Program-made: the position numbers and the translations under genes
Notes under the pieces: model-generated
What the model saw: the letters and a program-made list of their open reading frames with translations, nothing else
Told to the model about the DNA's origin: nothing
Database searches by the model: none
Part shown: piece after piece, positions 62,116 to 64,000 of the stretch
Position numbering within the stretch: position 1 is the first letter of the stretch
Layout of the letters: every line of letters starts with the position of its first letter
Origin: Chakrabartyella piscis
GTDB taxonomy: Bacteria; Bacillota; Clostridia; Lachnospirales; Anaerotignaceae
Length of the DNA: 64,000 bases
NCBI GenBank assembly: GCA_030067835.1
Contig: CP092441.1
Span: forward strand, 3,286,001 to 3,350,000
Direction of reading: 5' to 3'

Positions 62116-62988
62116 TTAAATACCTCTGAAGATATCAGATCTAAAGCGACTATTTTGTCTGCTATGTTCGATTTGTGCCAAGATTTTATCTTTTTCGAAA
62201 TTCAAAGTACCTGCAAGTGGTGTATAATTGGATGCATGGTTGGAACGGAACATAGTACCTTCTGCATCCACTGTTTTGATGAACAATTCTGTTTCATCCA
62301 ACACTTCATGTGGTGTCAACAAGTTGAGTTCGCCACGTTGTTGTTGTTCATACATCGGTGTGCCTTCTTCAATCATCAATGTCAAGAAGCCAATGTATTC
62401 TGGTTTGATGGCTGTGATGACCTTTGCAGTTTCCATTGCGTGTTCTTTCCAATATTTCTTGCCACCCAATCCAGAAATCACAGTCATAGACAAAATCATA
62501 CCAGCGTCTTTGACTTTTTTGCCTGCTGCAATCATTTCTGCTTGTGTAGCACCTTTTTTCACTTCCAAAAGCACTTCATCAGAACCACTTTCCAAGCCCA
62601 TATACACCATATCCAAACCAGCAGCTTTGAGTTGTGCCAATTCTTCTGGAGTTTTATGGATGATATCTTTTGGAGCACCGTAAACGGAAATACGTTCCAC
62701 TTCTGGGAAGTATTCCTTACATTTTGCCAAGATGTGCAACATATCTGCTGTTTTCACAATCAAGGCATCACCATCAGCCAAGAAAATACGTTTCACTGGA
62801 ATATTGCGATAATAACTTCTTGCCATTTCCAAATCTTCTTCCACGTCTTTCAGTGGTCTAATACGGAAATTTTTGTCTTTGTACATTGCACAGAATGTAC
62901 AGGTGTTTCTTGCACAACCAATGGTAAATTGGATGATCAAACTGCTTGCTTCACTTGGTGGTCTATAAACTGCACCTTCATATCTCAT
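62116..62988 (-). CDS. Radical SAM protein of unknown specificity
   Basis: 290 residues. Cluster motif Cys25, Cys30, Cys33 (TIGCARNTCTFCAMYK), again CX4CX2C. VKRIFLADGDALIV (56-69) is the glycine/acidic strand-2 motif, and MVYMGLESGSDEVL (about 131-144) is the SAM-contact strand of the Elp3/MiaB/HemN-like fold. MILSMTVISGLGGK closes the barrel. The MRYEGAVYRPPSEASSLIIQ start recurs in a clostridial family usually labelled radical SAM protein only. No partner gene; function unknown. Confidence 0.85.
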   Translation of the reverse strand: MRYEGAVYRPPSEASSLIIQFTIGCARNTCTFCAMYKDKNFRIRPLKDVEEDLEMARSYYRNIPVKRIFLADGDALIVKTADMLHILAKCKEYFPEVERISVYGAPKDIIHKTPEELAQLKAAGLDMVYMGLESGSDEVLLEVKKGATQAEMIAAGKKVKDAGMILSMTVISGLGGKKYWKEHAMETAKVITAIKPEYIGFLTLMIEEGTPMYEQQQRGELNLLTPHEVLDETELFIKTVDAEGTMFRSNHASNYTPLAGTLNFEKDKILAQIEHSRQNSRFRSDIFRGI

Positions 62989-63317
62989 TTGCGTTCACTC
63001 CTGTTCGGTTTTTGTTTTATACCATCGGTACAATGTGGGCATTGTACCCTACGATTACATATTTAAGTTGTGGTAGCTATTGGTTTGTGAATCCATTTTA
63101 TAATTGCATACATCTTGTCATTCAGAGGAATGCAATGACGAAGAATCTTTTTGGTATAGCGGTTGATTCGTGAATCAACCCTACAAGTGCCAATACTCTG
63201 TCATTCCAAGGTACGAGGATTCTTGGGTTTGGGTATCAAATCGCAAACTACCCCACTTTCACTAAACTCTATTATACCTTAAATTCACTATATTTATCAA
63301 TACCCATTTGTTTCTAA
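62989..63317. repeat. R1 and R2 repeats
   Basis: R1 at about 63022-63053 (GGTACAATGTGGGCATTGTACCC) and 63158-63184 (GGTTGATTC arm); R2 at about 63115-63150 and 63198-63225. No gene. Confidence 0.7.
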
Positions 63318-63346
63318 TTGACAATCTTAAGTTTTTTCTCTATAAT
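63318..63346 (+). promoter_or_regulatory. Perfect consensus promoter
   Basis: TTGACA (63318-63323), 17-base spacer, TATAAT (63341-63346). No protein gene with a ribosome site follows. Confidence 0.8.
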
Positions 63347-63353
63347 AGTCATT

Positions 63354-63655
63354 GTACTTTTCATTTTTCGACAATTGTTTCAAATAAACTGGCGGTTGTT
63401 GGAGTATTTTTTTGAATTTTGACTGGGGAAACTGACTACGTCTTGTATGTGGCTGGTTTTTTTATGAGAAAAGAGAGGGGATATTGCAACAAACAAAGGA
63501 ATAGGCGAATTCTGTTTGTATATGGAAAACCGATTTATCGGTACACACCCATTTTTTCCATATATAAAGAGCGACATCAAAAATTGAAATTTGAGAAGAA
63601 CAGGTTATCGTAGATAACAACAGGGCGTAGAGCAATCTGCGTCCTCTTTTATTTA
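63354..63655 (+). ncRNA. Candidate structured non-coding RNA
   Basis: From the consensus promoter. Visible stems: CGACAA...TTGTTG (63369-63406); CTGACTACGT-CTTGT-ATGTGGCTGG followed by T7 (63430-63461), a possible first terminator; TATATGGAAAA...TTTTCCATATA enclosing CCGAT-TT-ATCGG (63519-63566); and GGGCGTAGA-GCAA-TCTGCGTCC followed by TCTTTT (63622-63653), a terminator. Open frames here lack ribosome sites. It does not match SRP RNA, tmRNA, RNase P RNA or any riboswitch I know. Confidence 0.45.
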
Positions 63656-63659
63656 CCAA

Positions 63660-63890
63660 AAAGCGGAGAAAGTAAATCGTAGTTCAGAAGAAATCATTGC
63701 TCGCAAATGATTTGTTTTGGAGTGCGATTTTTATTTGCGTAGCAAATATATCCAAGTACTCGCAGAGTACTGGATGTTCTCCGCTTTTCCACAACTCTTA
63801 TAGCGGAGAAAGTAAATCGTAGTTCAGAAGAAATCATTGCTCGCAAATGATTTGTTTTGGAGTGCTTGGATGTTCTCCGTTTTTATTGCA
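63660..63890. repeat. Twofold multi-hairpin element
   Basis: Unit 1 (63662-63776) is bounded by AGCGGAGAA and TTCTCCGCT and holds ATCATT-GCTCGCA-AATGAT, ATTTGC-GTA-GCAAAT and AGTACTC-GCA-GAGTACT. Unit 2 (63801-63886) repeats the first 65 bp exactly but lacks the middle hairpins and ends TTCTCCGTTTTTA. Both end in T-runs. Confidence 0.7.
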
Positions 63891-63899
63891 AAAATAAAG

Positions 63900-64000
63900 C
63901 AATACAATGATGGGGTTTGGTTTGGTGTTAAGATTCCTCATTGCATTCGGAATGACAGCACACAGGAATTTGTCATGCAGAGGAACAACGTGACGAAGCA
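63900..64000. repeat. R2 repeat at the window edge
   Basis: AAGATTCCTCATTGCATTCG, GAATGACAG and AGAGGAACAACGTGACGAAG in the usual R2 order; nothing else visible. Confidence 0.6.

Noticed and set aside
63419-63613. A 64-residue frame after the perfect promoter
   Set aside because: No ribosome binding site at either possible ATG, atypical composition, and strong RNA-like secondary structure in the same bases.
1-64000. tRNA or rRNA genes
   Set aside because: No TTC-A/G-ANTC T-loop with matching acceptor stem, and no rRNA signature, was seen on either strand; a tRNAscan-SE run would settle this.

Overview
The window looks like a chromosomal segment of a low-GC, spore-forming, S-layer-bearing member of the Clostridia, probably of Lachnospirales type. 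The support is internal: spoIIP, bofA and a SPOCS/LysM spore protein; an SLH-domain surface protein; the ranthipeptide SCIFF and its maturase; T-box, TPP and preQ1 control of genes; and strong AGGAGG ribosome binding sites. The genus cannot be fixed from the sequence alone. There is no prophage, CRISPR array, rRNA or recognisable tRNA.

Layout. 1-9.8 kb (minus strand): a cut-off secreted protein, a SPOCS/LysM spore protein, spoIIP, and a potABCD polyamine ABC operon led by a cupin-type XRE regulator. 10.5-13.3 kb: two tandem, equally long PLP aminotransferases. 13.8-18.3 kb (minus): flavodoxin plus a DUF3793 gene behind a palindromic operator; a queuosine-type operon (radical SAM plus YhhQ) whose preQ1 riboswitch is split by a small transposable element; a two-gene ThrE-like exporter. 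18.6-25.6 kb (plus): an LRR/SLH surface protein, then a TPP-riboswitch region with tenA and thiZXY for thiamin pyrimidine salvage. 26-40.9 kb (minus): guaB, alaS with a remote T-box, a MocR regulator, a BrkB-type membrane protein, an SDR, hpf, asnS, msrAB, a RAYT transposase and a nitrilase. 41-52 kb (plus): SCIFF and maturase, an Orn/Lys/Arg decarboxylase, two type I toxin-antitoxin-like loci, a TSUP permease and a marR-adaptor-RND efflux operon. 52-63 kb (minus): an SDR, a rhomboid protease, the classical dnaX-ybaB-recR-yaaL-bofA block, a second RAYT, ychF, a membrane protein and a radical SAM protein. The last kilobase holds a strong promoter and structured, apparently non-coding DNA.

The most unusual theme is small mobile DNA. 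Nearly every intergenic gap carries short hairpins (here called R1) with a fixed foot, GTAGGG on one side and CCG(T/C) on the other, but very different arms. This is the layout of REP elements, whose 5' GTAG tetranucleotide is recognised by RAYT transposases. Two RAYT genes are present, and both carry such hairpins in frame inside their own coding sequence. R1 hairpins are also built into larger tandem arrays with periods of 82, 108, 143 and 150 bp; the 150-bp array sits between the alaS T-box and alaS.

A second mobile family consists of three copies of a 161-163 bp, TA-flanked, terminal-inverted-repeat element (MITE). Copy A splits the preQ1 riboswitch, copy B sits beside the promoter of a putative type I antitoxin RNA, and copy C interrupts a holin-like toxin gene whose pre-insertion sequence can be rebuilt exactly. 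Two further repeat families recur: R2 (ending in AGAATCTT, with GTCATTC/GAATGAC) and R3 (GACCTTGGGGC-type hairpins). All functional names rest on motif and neighbourhood recognition by eye; no database search was possible.
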